From Chloroflexota bacterium (GTDB taxonomy: Bacteria > Chloroflexota > Anaerolineae > B4-G1 > SLSP01): a DNA stretch of 64,000 bases. Shown here piece after piece: positions 1-7,735 of the stretch. Each line of letters opens with the position of its first letter. Position 1 is the first letter of the stretch. The DNA is taken from assembly GCA_019873645.1 (NCBI GenBank), contig JAIOAX010000002.1:1-64000 (forward strand), written 5' to 3'. The notes beneath the pieces are model-generated. The model searched no databases, had not been told where the DNA came from, and saw nothing but the letters and a program-made list of their open reading frames with translations. A program made the translations under genes and the position numbers.

Positions 1-293
1 GATGTAGCGCAAGCTGTCAGCTTGCGGCAAGAGCAAACTAACAGTTTGCTCTACAGGGGTATTGGGGAAGGGATGTAGCGCAAGCTGTCAGCTTGCGGCA
101 AGAGCAAACTAACAGTTTGCTCTACAGGGGTATTGGGGAAGGGATGTAGCGCAAGCTGTCAGCTTGCGGCAAGAGCAAACTAACAGTTTGCTCTACAGGG
201 GTATTGGGGAAGGGATGTAGCGCAAGCTGTCAGCTTGCGGCAAGAGCAAACTAGCAGTTTGCTCTACAGTGGTATTGGGGAAGGGATGTAGCG
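1..293. repeat. 71-bp tandem repeat with paired hairpins
   Basis: Four near-identical 71-bp units start at 1, 72, 143 and 214, and a fifth is truncated at 285-293. Each unit holds two perfect hairpins: GCAAGCTG-T-CAGCTTGC and AGAGCAAACT-AAC-AGTTTGCTCT, enclosed by GTAG/CTAC ends and followed by a GGGGTATTGGGGAAGGG spacer. Unit four carries the only visible substitutions (AAC to AGC in the second loop, and a change in the spacer). The same element reappears in opposite orientation at 42285-42520. No gene is seen here; the array ends directly before the regulator gene at 316. Confidence 0.95.
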
Positions 294-315
294 GTTTTTG
301 ATTGTGGAGGTGCTT

Positions 316-1302
316 ATGCGCGCCGATCGTTTGTTATCCTTGTTGATGCTATTGCAGACGCGCGGCAAGATGTCGGCCCGCGAACTGGCGGCGGAACTGG
401 AAGTGACCGAACGCACGATCTATCGCGACATCGAGGCGCTGGAGATGGCGGGCGTCCCCATCTATGCCGAGCCGGGACGCGACGGCGGTTACGCCCTGGT
501 GGATCGCTATCGTACCAGCCTCACGGGGTTATCGGAGGGCGAGGTGCGCGCGCTGTTCATGCTCAGCATTCCCACGCCGCTGGTCGAATTGGGCGTGGCG
601 CAGACGTTGAAGGCGGCCCTCCTCAAGCTCACGGCGGCACTGCCTGCCGCCCGGCGCGGCGACGAAGCGCACGTGCGCGACCGCTTCTATCTGGACGCGG
701 TGGGCTGGGAGCACGACGGCGGCCCGACGCCCCATCTGCGCGTTATTCATCAGGCCGTGTGGCAGGATCGCCGCCTGGTGCTGAGATACCGACCCATCTT
801 CTCCGCCGAAATCGAGCAGACTGTAGATCCTTACGGGCTGGTGGTGAAAGCCGGGGAATGGTATCTGGTCTTTGCCCACCGCGAGCGTGTCCGCGCGCGA
901 CGGGTGAGCGAATTTATGGACGTGCGACTGACCGGGGAATCCTTCACCCGCCCGGCCGATTTCTCATTGGAAGCGTTCTGGAAAGCATGGTGCGCCGAAC
1001 GCGCCGAGCGGCAGCAGCAGTTTCACGTGCGTGTGCGCATCGCGCCGGGAGCGCGGGAGTGGCTGGCGTATTACCTGGGCAGCCGCGCCCGCGAGGCGCT
1101 GGCGCACGCCGGCCCGCCGGATGCGGAGGGATGGTTCACGCTCGATCTCACTTTTGACGCTTTGGAGACGGCCCGCGCGCGCCTGTTGCCCCTCGGCGGC
1201 GCGGTGGAGGTGCTGGAACCCGACGCGCTGCGGCTGAGTATGGCAGATTTCGCGGCGCAGACGTTGCGGGTGTATCGAATGATTGAAAAAGGGAAATGTT
1301 GA
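316..1302 (+). CDS. WYL-domain transcriptional regulator (YafY-like)
   Basis: A predicted DNA-binding regulator of 328 residues. The N-terminal part (about 1-60) is an HTH_11-type winged helix with the typical segment ELAAELEVTERTIYRDIEAL. A WYL domain follows (about 135-215, including YGLVVKAGEWYLVF) and then a WCX-like C-terminal extension, a domain order and length usual for YafY/PafC-type regulators that sense small ligands or nucleic acids. The ATG at 316 is chosen because GGAGG lies five bases upstream; the frame also opens at a TTG at 298 inside the tandem repeat, which is unlikely. It is convergent with the next gene, and its target is not visible. Confidence 0.9.
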   Translation: MRADRLLSLLMLLQTRGKMSARELAAELEVTERTIYRDIEALEMAGVPIYAEPGRDGGYALVDRYRTSLTGLSEGEVRALFMLSIPTPLVELGVAQTLKAALLKLTAALPAARRGDEAHVRDRFYLDAVGWEHDGGPTPHLRVIHQAVWQDRRLVLRYRPIFSAEIEQTVDPYGLVVKAGEWYLVFAHRERVRARRVSEFMDVRLTGESFTRPADFSLEAFWKAWCAERAERQQQFHVRVRIAPGAREWLAYYLGSRAREALAHAGPPDAEGWFTLDLTFDALETARARLLPLGGAVEVLEPDALRLSMADFAAQTLRVYRMIEKGKC

Positions 1303-1400
1303 TCTGAAAATTCCTCGTATCTTGCACAGGCATGGTCTGGAGACCGGCCTGAGCGGAGCAACAACTTGCGGTGGCCAGTCTCTGACCGCGCCACAGCCGG

Positions 1401-2069
1401 TTATCTGTGAACGGCATCGCACTTCAACGCCTTGGCGACGGCGGCAGCCAGGATAGGGTCAACCTCGATGGACGCAGTTGTGAGTTTGCCTGCTTTTTCG
1501 CTGCTCTCCAGTTCGCGCGTGGCTTCAATGAGCCATTTGACCGCCATGTCGGGAGATATTTTGCTTGTATCAATGAGCAAATCGAAGGCGTTGGAGGCAT
1601 CCCATTGGATGTTGTAAAACGACTTGATGAAGTTTGCTCGCACTTCATCGTTTTGCTTCACCAACGCCGTCGCGGCTTCGCGCGTTAACTTCTCTTTCGC
1701 CATCATTTGTTCGATTCTGAAACTCAGCGGCGCCTGGATGCGCACATTCAGGACATCGGCGTAATCCTGGAACAGAGAAAAACCACTGCGTCCCAGGATA
1801 ACTACATTCCCGTGGTGGGCAACGGCGCGCATGACACGGTTCAGCATATCCACCATGATTTCGCGGCGCTCTTCCTTTTGGGCGTCGAAGCGCTCCCAAA
1901 AACTGGGGAGGCGGTCATATTTGGCGCCGAATTCGATGAAGCCGTATTGACTGAGGATTTCGCCGATGAACTCTTTGTCCACATAATGGTATCCCAGCGC
2001 CTGCGCTGCCTGGGCGGCAATTTCGTCGCCGCGGCTGCCTAGTTTTCTGGAAACTGTGATCACGGCCAT
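1401..2069 (-). CDS. Cytidylate kinase-like family protein
   Basis: 222 residues resembling the cytidylate-kinase-like family (Pfam Cytidylate_kin2). The start MAVITVSRKLGSRGDEIA contains the variant P-loop GSRGDEIA, followed by the conserved YHYVDKEFI segment and a central VILGRSGF strand. Members are nucleotide-binding and presumed phosphotransferases, but their substrate is generally unknown, so housekeeping CMP kinase activity should not be assumed. AAGGAGG is well spaced before the ATG at 2069. The gene is monocistronic, convergent with the WYL regulator and divergent from the restriction enzyme. Confidence 0.8.
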   Translation of the reverse strand: MAVITVSRKLGSRGDEIAAQAAQALGYHYVDKEFIGEILSQYGFIEFGAKYDRLPSFWERFDAQKEERREIMVDMLNRVMRAVAHHGNVVILGRSGFSLFQDYADVLNVRIQAPLSFRIEQMMAKEKLTREAATALVKQNDEVRANFIKSFYNIQWDASNAFDLLIDTSKISPDMAVKWLIEATRELESSEKAGKLTTASIEVDPILAAAVAKALKCDAVHR

Positions 2070-2225
2070 AGCTGCGCCTCCTTGTGTTTATAGTCAGGTA
2101 GTCGTGAGTCGGATAGTCGTGAGTGATGCTTGACGAGAAAGGTGTGACGTTTTTCGTCGGTTTGGTTTACTCCAATAGTATTTTAATTGCAGGCAAAAGT
2201 CAATATGATTTTCAACTTGTCCTAC

Positions 2226-2253
2226 GTGACGCTTTGCGCTAGATGCGTATAAT
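2226..2253 (+). promoter_or_regulatory. Candidate promoter of the restriction enzyme gene
   Basis: GTGACG (2226-2231) and a perfect TATAAT (2248-2253) are separated by 16 bp, placing transcription start near 2260. This supports translation from 2291 rather than from the in-frame ATG at 2267, which has no ribosome binding site. Confidence 0.5.
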
Positions 2254-2290
2254 ATAGCTATCATCCATGCATCCTGGTGGAGGCGCGCGT

Positions 2291-5200
2291 ATGCAAGCAA
2301 AAGCCTTGTTCACTGCCTATCTCAAAGCGTTGGCCGAGACAAACCAGCGTGGTGATGCCCGTGAGGAGAGCTTCTACCCCGCGCTGCGCGATATGCTGCT
2401 GAACGTAGCGCAAGCGCAAGCTAACCGTTTGCGCCACATTGCTGTTACCGTGTTGCCCAAAGCCACCGACGCCGGCAACCCTGACTTCCGTCTGTGGAAT
2501 GGCACGGATCGCATCATCGGCTACATCGAGGCCAAGAAGCCCACCGAGGAGCTGCTGGATCGCGTGGAGGAGTCGGAGCAACTGCGTCGCTACCGCGCCA
2601 CCTTCCCTAATCTCATCTTGACCAATTTCCTGGAATTCCGCCTGTATCGCCACGGCGAGTTGGTGGCGTCGGCGCTGCTCGGGCGTCCCGTAGTGCTGAA
2701 CCGCCTGCGCACTGCGCCACCGGTCGAAAAGCCGGAGGCACTCGCGGCGCTGCTGGAGCAGTTCCTTGCTTTTTCGCTTCCCCCGGTTTTCACGGCGGAA
2801 TCGCTGGCGGTGGAGCTGGCGAAGCGCACGCGCTTTTTGTGCGACGTGACGGCGCAGCAGATCGTTGCCGAGCAGACCCACCCCGGCGTGCTCACCGGCT
2901 TCTACGAGGCGTTCCAGCACTACCTCATTGGCAGCCTCACGCCGGAGGATTTCAGCGATCTCTATGCCCAAACGATTACCTACGGGCTGTTTGCCGCTCG
3001 CGTGCGCGCCAACGGCAATTTCTCCCGCCACACCGCCTTCGACAGCATCCCGCACACGATTGGTGTGTTGCGTGATGTGTTCCGTTATATCTCGTTGGGC
3101 GATTTGCCCGATCAACTGGCCTGGTGCGTGGACGACATCGCCGAGGTGCTGGCGGTGGCCGACGCGCCTGGCATCCTCGACCGCTACTACCGCGAGGGCA
3201 AGGGCAGCGACCCGATTGTCCATTTCTACGAGACGTTCCTGGCGCAATACGACCCCGCCGAGCGCGAGCGGCGCGGCGTCTATTACACGCCCGAACCGGT
3301 GGTGGGCTACATCGTGCGCTCGCTGCACGGCCTGTTGCAGACCGAATTCGGCAAGCCCGACGGCCTGGCCGCGCCCGAGGTGACGCTGCTCGACCCCGCC
3401 GCCGGGACGATGACGTTCGTGGCGCGCGCGGCGCAGGAGGCGGTACGCGAGTTCACCGCCCGCTACGGCGCGGGCGCGCGCGGCGAGTTCATCCAAACGC
3501 ACATCCTGCGCCACTTCTACGCCTTCGAGCTGATGATGGCCCCCTACGCCGTCGGCCACCTGAAAATGGCCTTCTTCCTGGAAGAACTGGGCTATCGCTT
3601 GCAGGATAACGAGCGCATGCCTTTCTACCTCACCAACACGCTCGACGACGCCGAGCTGGAACAGAGCAAGTTGCCGGGCCTCTCGGCGCTGGCGGAGGAA
3701 TCCCGCCTGGCCGGCGCGGTGAAGAAGCGCACGCCGATCCTCGTCATCCTGGGCAACCCGCCGTATTCCGGTCATTCCAGCAACACCGGTACGTGGATCA
3801 CCGGGCTGATTGACGATTACAAGCAGGTGGACGGCGCGCCGTTGGGTGAAAAGAACCCCAAATGGCTGCAAGATGATTACGTCAAGTTCCTGCGCTTCGC
3901 CCAGTGGAAGATCGAGCAGGCCGGGCGCGGCGTGGTGGGGATGATCACCAACCACGGCTACCTCGATAACCCCACCTTTCGCGGGATGCGCCAGAGCCTG
4001 TTGCGGACGTTCGACGCGATCTATGTGCTGGATTTGCACGGCAACGCACTCAAGCGCGAGACGACGCCCGACGGCGGCAAAGACGAGAACGTCTTCGACA
4101 TCCGCCAGGGCGTGGCGATTGCGTTCTTCGTCAAACGCGGTCCTCAACAAGTTGAGGACTCCGGTAAAGCGGCCGGAGTCCCGAACTTGTTCGGGGCGGT
4201 CTACCACGCCGATTGCTACGGCCTGCGCCAGGAAAAGTACGCCTGGCTCGACGCGCACACCCGCGCCGATACGCCGTGGGCCGCCCTGACGCCGCAGACG
4301 CCGTTCTACCTGTTCACGCCGCACGACGCCGCGTCGGAGGCCGAGTACCGCCGGTATCCGTCTGTTCCTGACGTGTTTCCGGTCAACTGTGTTGGACTTT
4401 TTACCTCGCGGGATAGATTAGTTTATGATTTTGATTTGGAAGCACTGAAACGTCGGATAAGGATGTTGCGTGATACAACTGTGTCAGATGAACTGGTCAG
4501 CCAGACTTTTCAGTTAGAGGACAAGAAAAACTGGACAATTAACGCAGTGCGCGCGATTCTGCGTCAGGATGCAGTATGGGAAGAAAAGTTTGTGAATTGT
4601 CTCTATAGGCTATTTGATTCACGTAAGCTCTTTTATCATCCTACGTTTATCGAACGTAGCCGACGCGATGTTATGTACCACATGTTGGTTGGAGAAAATC
4701 TGGCATTGATTACAAATCGCCAAGTGATGGTTGAAAGCTTTAGACATACATGGGTCTCCCAGCAACCTGTAGATCTTCACATTCTTGAAACTGCTCATGC
4801 CTCTGCCTATGTTTTCCCCCTTTACCTCTACCCCGACCCCGACGCCGCGCAGAAAAACCTCTTCGCCGCGCTCGAACCGGCGGAGCGGCGGCCCAACCTG
4901 CACCCCAAACTTCTGCCCGCGCTCGCGGCGGCCTACGGGCGGGAACCATCGCCAGAGGAGGTATTCTATTACATCTACGCCGTCCTCTACGCGCCCACCT
5001 ACCGCGCGCGGTACGCCGCCTTCCTGCGCATGGACTTCCCGCGCGTGCCCTTCACGGCGGAAGCGGAAGTCTTCGCTGCGTTGAGCGCACTTGGCCGACG
5101 GCTGGTGGACTTGCACCTGCTGCGCTCCCCGGAACTCGACCCGCCCGCGTGCCGCTTCGAGAACGCCGCCGCCCCGCTCTCTGCTCCCCAATCCTCAATC

Positions 5201-5506
5201 CCTACTCCCCAATCCCCAACCGTGGAACGCGGCAAAACCGGCCTGCGCTACGACGCGGCAACAGAGCGGGTCTACATCAACGCGACGCAATACTTTGGCC
5301 CCGTCCCACCAGACGTGTGGGCGTACCAGGTGGGCGGGTATCAGGTCTGCGAGAAGTGGCTCAAAGATCGCCAGGAGCGGCGGCTGACACTGGACGACAT
5401 CCGCACATACTGCCGCATCGTCACCGCGCTGGGGATCACGCTGACGATTCAGGAGGAGATTGACGGGGTCTATGCGGCGGTGGAGCGGGCAATGGTATCG
5501 CTCTGA
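2291..5506 (+). CDS. Type ISP-like restriction/N6-adenine methyltransferase, no helicase
   Basis: A single-chain restriction-modification enzyme of 1071 residues. Near the N-terminus a PD-(D/E)xK-type nuclease signature is visible (D65 in GNPDFRL, then E80-A-K82). A gamma-class N6-adenine methyltransferase follows, with motif I LLDPAAGTMTF (about 367) and motif IV GNPPYSG (about 488), then a long target-recognition region. Type ISP enzymes such as LlaGI carry a helicase between nuclease and methyltransferase; here there is no room for one, so the enzyme is closer to a type IIG layout. ATG 2291 has GGTGGAGG seven bases upstream. Bases about 4370-4800 are markedly AT-richer, and two repeat-derived segments (4142-4195 and 5177-5224) lie in frame. 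Confidence 0.85.
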   Translation: MQAKALFTAYLKALAETNQRGDAREESFYPALRDMLLNVAQAQANRLRHIAVTVLPKATDAGNPDFRLWNGTDRIIGYIEAKKPTEELLDRVEESEQLRRYRATFPNLILTNFLEFRLYRHGELVASALLGRPVVLNRLRTAPPVEKPEALAALLEQFLAFSLPPVFTAESLAVELAKRTRFLCDVTAQQIVAEQTHPGVLTGFYEAFQHYLIGSLTPEDFSDLYAQTITYGLFAARVRANGNFSRHTAFDSIPHTIGVLRDVFRYISLGDLPDQLAWCVDDIAEVLAVADAPGILDRYYREGKGSDPIVHFYETFLAQYDPAERERRGVYYTPEPVVGYIVRSLHGLLQTEFGKPDGLAAPEVTLLDPAAGTMTFVARAAQEAVREFTARYGAGARGEFIQTHILRHFYAFELMMAPYAVGHLKMAFFLEELGYRLQDNERMPFYLTNTLDDAELEQSKLPGLSALAEESRLAGAVKKRTPILVILGNPPYSGHSSNTGTWITGLIDDYKQVDGAPLGEKNPKWLQDDYVKFLRFAQWKIEQAGRGVVGMITNHGYLDNPTFRGMRQSLLRTFDAIYVLDLHGNALKRETTPDGGKDENVFDIRQGVAIAFFVKRGPQQVEDSGKAAGVPNLFGAVYHADCYGLRQEKYAWLDAHTRADTPWAALTPQTPFYLFTPHDAASEAEYRRYPSVPDVFPVNCVGLFTSRDRLVYDFDLEALKRRIRMLRDTTVSDELVSQTFQLEDKKNWTINAVRAILRQDAVWEEKFVNCLYRLFDSRKLFYHPTFIERSRRDVMYHMLVGENLALITNRQVMVESFRHTWVSQQPVDLHILETAHASAYVFPLYLYPDPDAAQKNLFAALEPAERRPNLHPKLLPALAAAYGREPSPEEVFYYIYAVLYAPTYRARYAAFLRMDFPRVPFTAEAEVFAALSALGRRLVDLHLLRSPELDPPACRFENAAAPLSAPQSSIPTPQSPTVERGKTGLRYDAATERVYINATQYFGPVPPDVWAYQVGGYQVCEKWLKDRQERRLTLDDIRTYCRIVTALGITLTIQEEIDGVYAAVERAMVSL
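4142..4196. repeat. In-frame compound palindrome inside the restriction gene
   Basis: Hairpin CCTCAAC-AA-GTTGAGG (4142-4157), outer stem GGACTCCGG/CCGGAGTCC (4156-4164 with 4173-4181) and hairpin CCCGAAC-TT-GTTCGGG (4180-4195) nest together. The element keeps the reading frame and encodes about 19 residues between the methyltransferase and specificity parts. Its two-hairpin architecture is like that of the intergenic repeats at 1-293 and 57470-57534. Confidence 0.85.
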
Positions 5507-5604
5507 ACTGCGTGTATAGCGCCTCCGCTGGCAACGACCGGTGCGGGATAAAAAGATAGATGTCCACAAAAACGCCAGAAACGCGTTAGAACATCCTCAT
5601 TTTA

Positions 5605-5961
5605 TTACGTTTGAAAATAGCGCTCTACGTCGGCCAGAAACTCGGCAAAAGTCATCGGTGAGCAAGCATGATGCTGGTCGGCGGCATCGAAAGGATGCTT
5701 ATGCCACCCCATTTTTGCATTATCGGCTCCGTACACCCGTCGCCCGGCGCTGATTAAAGCGAAAGAGGTTTTGTTCGTCACGGCGTTGTAAAAAATGTCA
5801 ATGAATGGCGCCTCTATTTCCTCTGACGCCAGGTATATCCGCACTCTAAGGATGTCTGCGTCCACCAACACTTCTTCCACGTAGAGGACGATTGAAGAAG
5901 TGTAGCAAGCCTGTTGGACTTCGGCTAAGCGTTGTAATGGCGTTGCGTTTAGGGAAGCCAT
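5605..5961 (-). CDS. Putative TumE-like toxin (DUF6516 type)
   Basis: 118 residues from the ATG at 5961, overlapping the upstream partner by 13 bp in an antitoxin-first order. The central block RVRIYLASEEIEAPFIDIFYN and the motif GWHKHPFD resemble the DUF6516/TumE group of small toxin-antitoxin proteins, which end with a helix such as FAEFLADVERYF. A longer frame to 6009 would lie deeper in the partner gene and is less likely. A second pair of the same kind is at 43819-44528. Family assignment rests on pattern recognition; the enzymatic activity is unknown. Confidence 0.6.
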   Translation of the reverse strand: MASLNATPLQRLAEVQQACYTSSIVLYVEEVLVDADILRVRIYLASEEIEAPFIDIFYNAVTNKTSFALISAGRRVYGADNAKMGWHKHPFDAADQHHACSPMTFAEFLADVERYFQT

Positions 5962-6263
5962 GCCAGGCTCTCTTCCAGACGCGCGCGGCGTGTGACTAGC
6001 CCCTCCCATTCCAGGTAGTCTTGTTCGGCTTCATAGGTATAGTCGGCGTCTGTTTCTTGTGTCTCCCAGCGTTGACGGTAATCGGCAAAAGTCATGCCGT
6101 ATTTTTCCTTATATGCTTGTTCCGCCGCCGCGATTTCGGCTAACTTGTAACGCGCATAGTCGCGCATAATCAACGCCAGCGCAGCATCCGCCCGTGTTGC
6201 TCCGGTCAACGTGGTGAGCAACTGGGAGGTTTTCTTCGGTAAAGTCATCGCTAAGGTTGTCAT
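5949..6263 (-). CDS. Putative antitoxin partner of TumE-like protein
   Basis: 104 residues, mostly helical and charged, with GGGAG before the ATG at 6263. The core KYGMTFADYRQRWETQE followed by YLEWEGLVTRRARLEESL matches the pattern of the protein at 43819 (KYGCSYDLFAYRTA then WEADLIAWEFYATEL), which also precedes a TumE-like gene. Coupled translation with the downstream gene and this recurrence suggest an antitoxin. No DNA-binding fold is obvious, so repression of its own promoter is uncertain. Confidence 0.55.
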   Translation of the reverse strand: MTTLAMTLPKKTSQLLTTLTGATRADAALALIMRDYARYKLAEIAAAEQAYKEKYGMTFADYRQRWETQETDADYTYEAEQDYLEWEGLVTRRARLEESLAWLP

Positions 6264-6358
6264 GACGCACTCCCTTTTGGGTATTCAAGATGGTTCTATA
6301 AACTGCTTTTAGTGTAATACAATCTTGGAGAAAAGGCAAGATATGCGTGGACGTTCAC

Positions 6359-6386
6359 TTGACACGTCATATCCGGGGTTTATAAT
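6359..6386 (+). promoter_or_regulatory. Consensus promoter of the fluoride operon
   Basis: TTGACA (6359-6364) and TATAAT (6381-6386) with a 16-bp spacer match the sigma-70 consensus in all twelve positions. The predicted start, near 6392, coincides with the first base of the riboswitch aptamer. Confidence 0.85.
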
Positions 6387-6391
6387 TCTCA

Positions 6392-6457
6392 CCTGGGCGA
6401 TGAAGCTCGCTCGGCGTTAGCCGCACTGCCTGGAAATGGCTGACAGCTTCTAATGAC
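6392..6457 (+). ncRNA. Fluoride riboswitch (crcB motif) 1
   Basis: The aptamer has the crcB-motif order. GGGCGATGAAGCTCGC forms P1 with the conserved GCGATG, a second paired element includes ACTGCC..GGCTGA, and the AGCTTCTA segment can form the ligand-sensing pseudoknot with GAAGCT near the 5' end. It starts right after a perfect promoter and runs into an intrinsic terminator just upstream of the MFS gene. Known members turn genes on when fluoride binds; a transcriptional ON switch is inferred here because the terminator 5' arm overlaps the pseudoknot strand. Confidence 0.85.
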
Positions 6458-6488
6458 AACAGGATATTGTCGTTAGAAGCTGTTTTTT
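6444..6488 (+). terminator. Expression-platform terminator of riboswitch 1
   Basis: Stem CAGCTTCTAATGAC (6444-6457) pairs with GTCGTTAGAAGCTG (6469-6482) with one G-U pair, followed by TTTTTT. The 5' arm shares AGCTTC with the aptamer pseudoknot, so the two structures exclude each other. Confidence 0.9.
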
Positions 6489-6504
6489 ATGGAAGGGAGG
6501 AAAT

Positions 6505-7725
6505 ATGGACACTGAATCGCTTGAGAAAACGGCTGTGAATACATCGTCTGCGGAAGAAAAAAGCCTGGAGCGCAACGTGGTGGCTTTGGGCTGGGTGGCG
6601 TTCTTTGGCGGGTTGGCGCAGGATATGATCCAACCCATTCTGCCGGTGTTTTACACTTCGGTTTTGGGATTGAGCAAAGAGTTCATCGGGCTGATCGAGG
6701 GCTTGCTGACGACGATTGTGAGCCTGATGAAAATCGGCGCCGGTTACCTCTCGGACGCGCTCGGCGTGCGGAAAGCCATTGTGTTCGTCGGTTATGCGTG
6801 CTCGGCTGTGGCACGTTTTCTGATGGGCTTTGCCGGCAGCGGGGCCGCTGTGCTGGGACTGCGCTCCACCGATGGCGTCGGGAAGGGTCTCAAGGACGCT
6901 CCGCGCGATGCGCTGGTCGCCGGGTCGGCGGGCAAGCGCAAGCTGGGCTTTGCTTTTGGCATCCAGCGCACCCTGGATACGCTGGGATCCGCGGTCGGGC
7001 CGTTGATCAGCTATGGCTTGCTGCGCCTGTGGGTCGAACACACCAACAAATACCGCGAGGTTTTCCTGGTGGCGGGCGTCGTCGCTGCGCTACCGCTGTT
7101 GATCATCGGCCTGTGGGTGAAAGAACGCAAGCAGCCGGTCAACAAACAGGCCATTTCCTTGAAAGTTCTGCGCGGCCCCTTCGTCGGATTCCTGGTCGTG
7201 ATGCTCGTTTTTACGCTGGGCAATTCTTCGGACGCCTTCCTGATTTTGCGCGCCAACGACGTCGGTGTTGCTTCCGAGACGATCCCCCTGATCGTCGCCG
7301 CTTTCAACCTGGTCTCGGCGCTGGCGGCGATTCCGGCAGGAAAGCTCTCCGATCGCATCGGGCGTCGCAAAGCCATCACGATTGGCTGGGCGATCTACGT
7401 GATCACTTACCTGGGATTCGCGTTGATGAAAGTCGCCTGGCTGGCCTGGGGATTTTACATCCTCTACGGGTTGTATTATGCGTTCACCGAGGGTGTGGGC
7501 AAGGCCATGGTGGCGGAATTGGTGCCTGAGACCAATCGCGGCGCGGCCTTTGGACTGTACAATGCCTCCATTGGCGTCATGGCCTTGCCGGCCAGTTTGA
7601 TCGCCGGCGTTTTGTGGAACCGCGTCTCTTCGGCGGCGCCTTTCGCCTTCGGCGCGCTGATGGCTTTCATCGCCTTCGTCGGATTGTGGTTCCTGCCCCG
7701 AAAAACCGACCACCAGGAGGCGTAA
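6505..7725 (+). CDS. MFS transporter under fluoride riboswitch control
   Basis: A 406-residue major facilitator protein with a hydrophilic N-terminal tail (about 25 residues) and about twelve membrane segments. The segment RSTDGVGKGLKDAPRDALVA (about 116-136) is the conserved cytoplasmic loop of a drug/anion-type MFS group, and DRIGRRKA marks the loop between segments eight and nine. GGGAGG precedes ATG 6505. It is the first gene after fluoride riboswitch 1 and lies 10 bp before the reduced P-type ATPase, so the two are almost certainly co-transcribed. The substrate is unknown; fluoride or a compound linked to fluoride stress is inferred from the riboswitch alone. Confidence 0.85.
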   Translation: MDTESLEKTAVNTSSAEEKSLERNVVALGWVAFFGGLAQDMIQPILPVFYTSVLGLSKEFIGLIEGLLTTIVSLMKIGAGYLSDALGVRKAIVFVGYACSAVARFLMGFAGSGAAVLGLRSTDGVGKGLKDAPRDALVAGSAGKRKLGFAFGIQRTLDTLGSAVGPLISYGLLRLWVEHTNKYREVFLVAGVVAALPLLIIGLWVKERKQPVNKQAISLKVLRGPFVGFLVVMLVFTLGNSSDAFLILRANDVGVASETIPLIVAAFNLVSALAAIPAGKLSDRIGRRKAITIGWAIYVITYLGFALMKVAWLAWGFYILYGLYYAFTEGVGKAMVAELVPETNRGAAFGLYNASIGVMALPASLIAGVLWNRVSSAAPFAFGALMAFIAFVGLWFLPRKTDHQEA

Positions 7726-7735
7726 GCGCCGGACA

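Noticed and set aside
1-293. CRISPR-like array
   Set aside because: Whole 71-bp units are almost identical, including the parts that would be spacers, so it is a plain tandem repeat.
2261-4324. A 687-codon open frame on the minus strand
   Set aside because: It lies opposite the restriction-methylation gene, has no recognisable domain or ribosome binding site, and is Arg/Gln/His-rich as expected from an antisense frame of GC-rich DNA.
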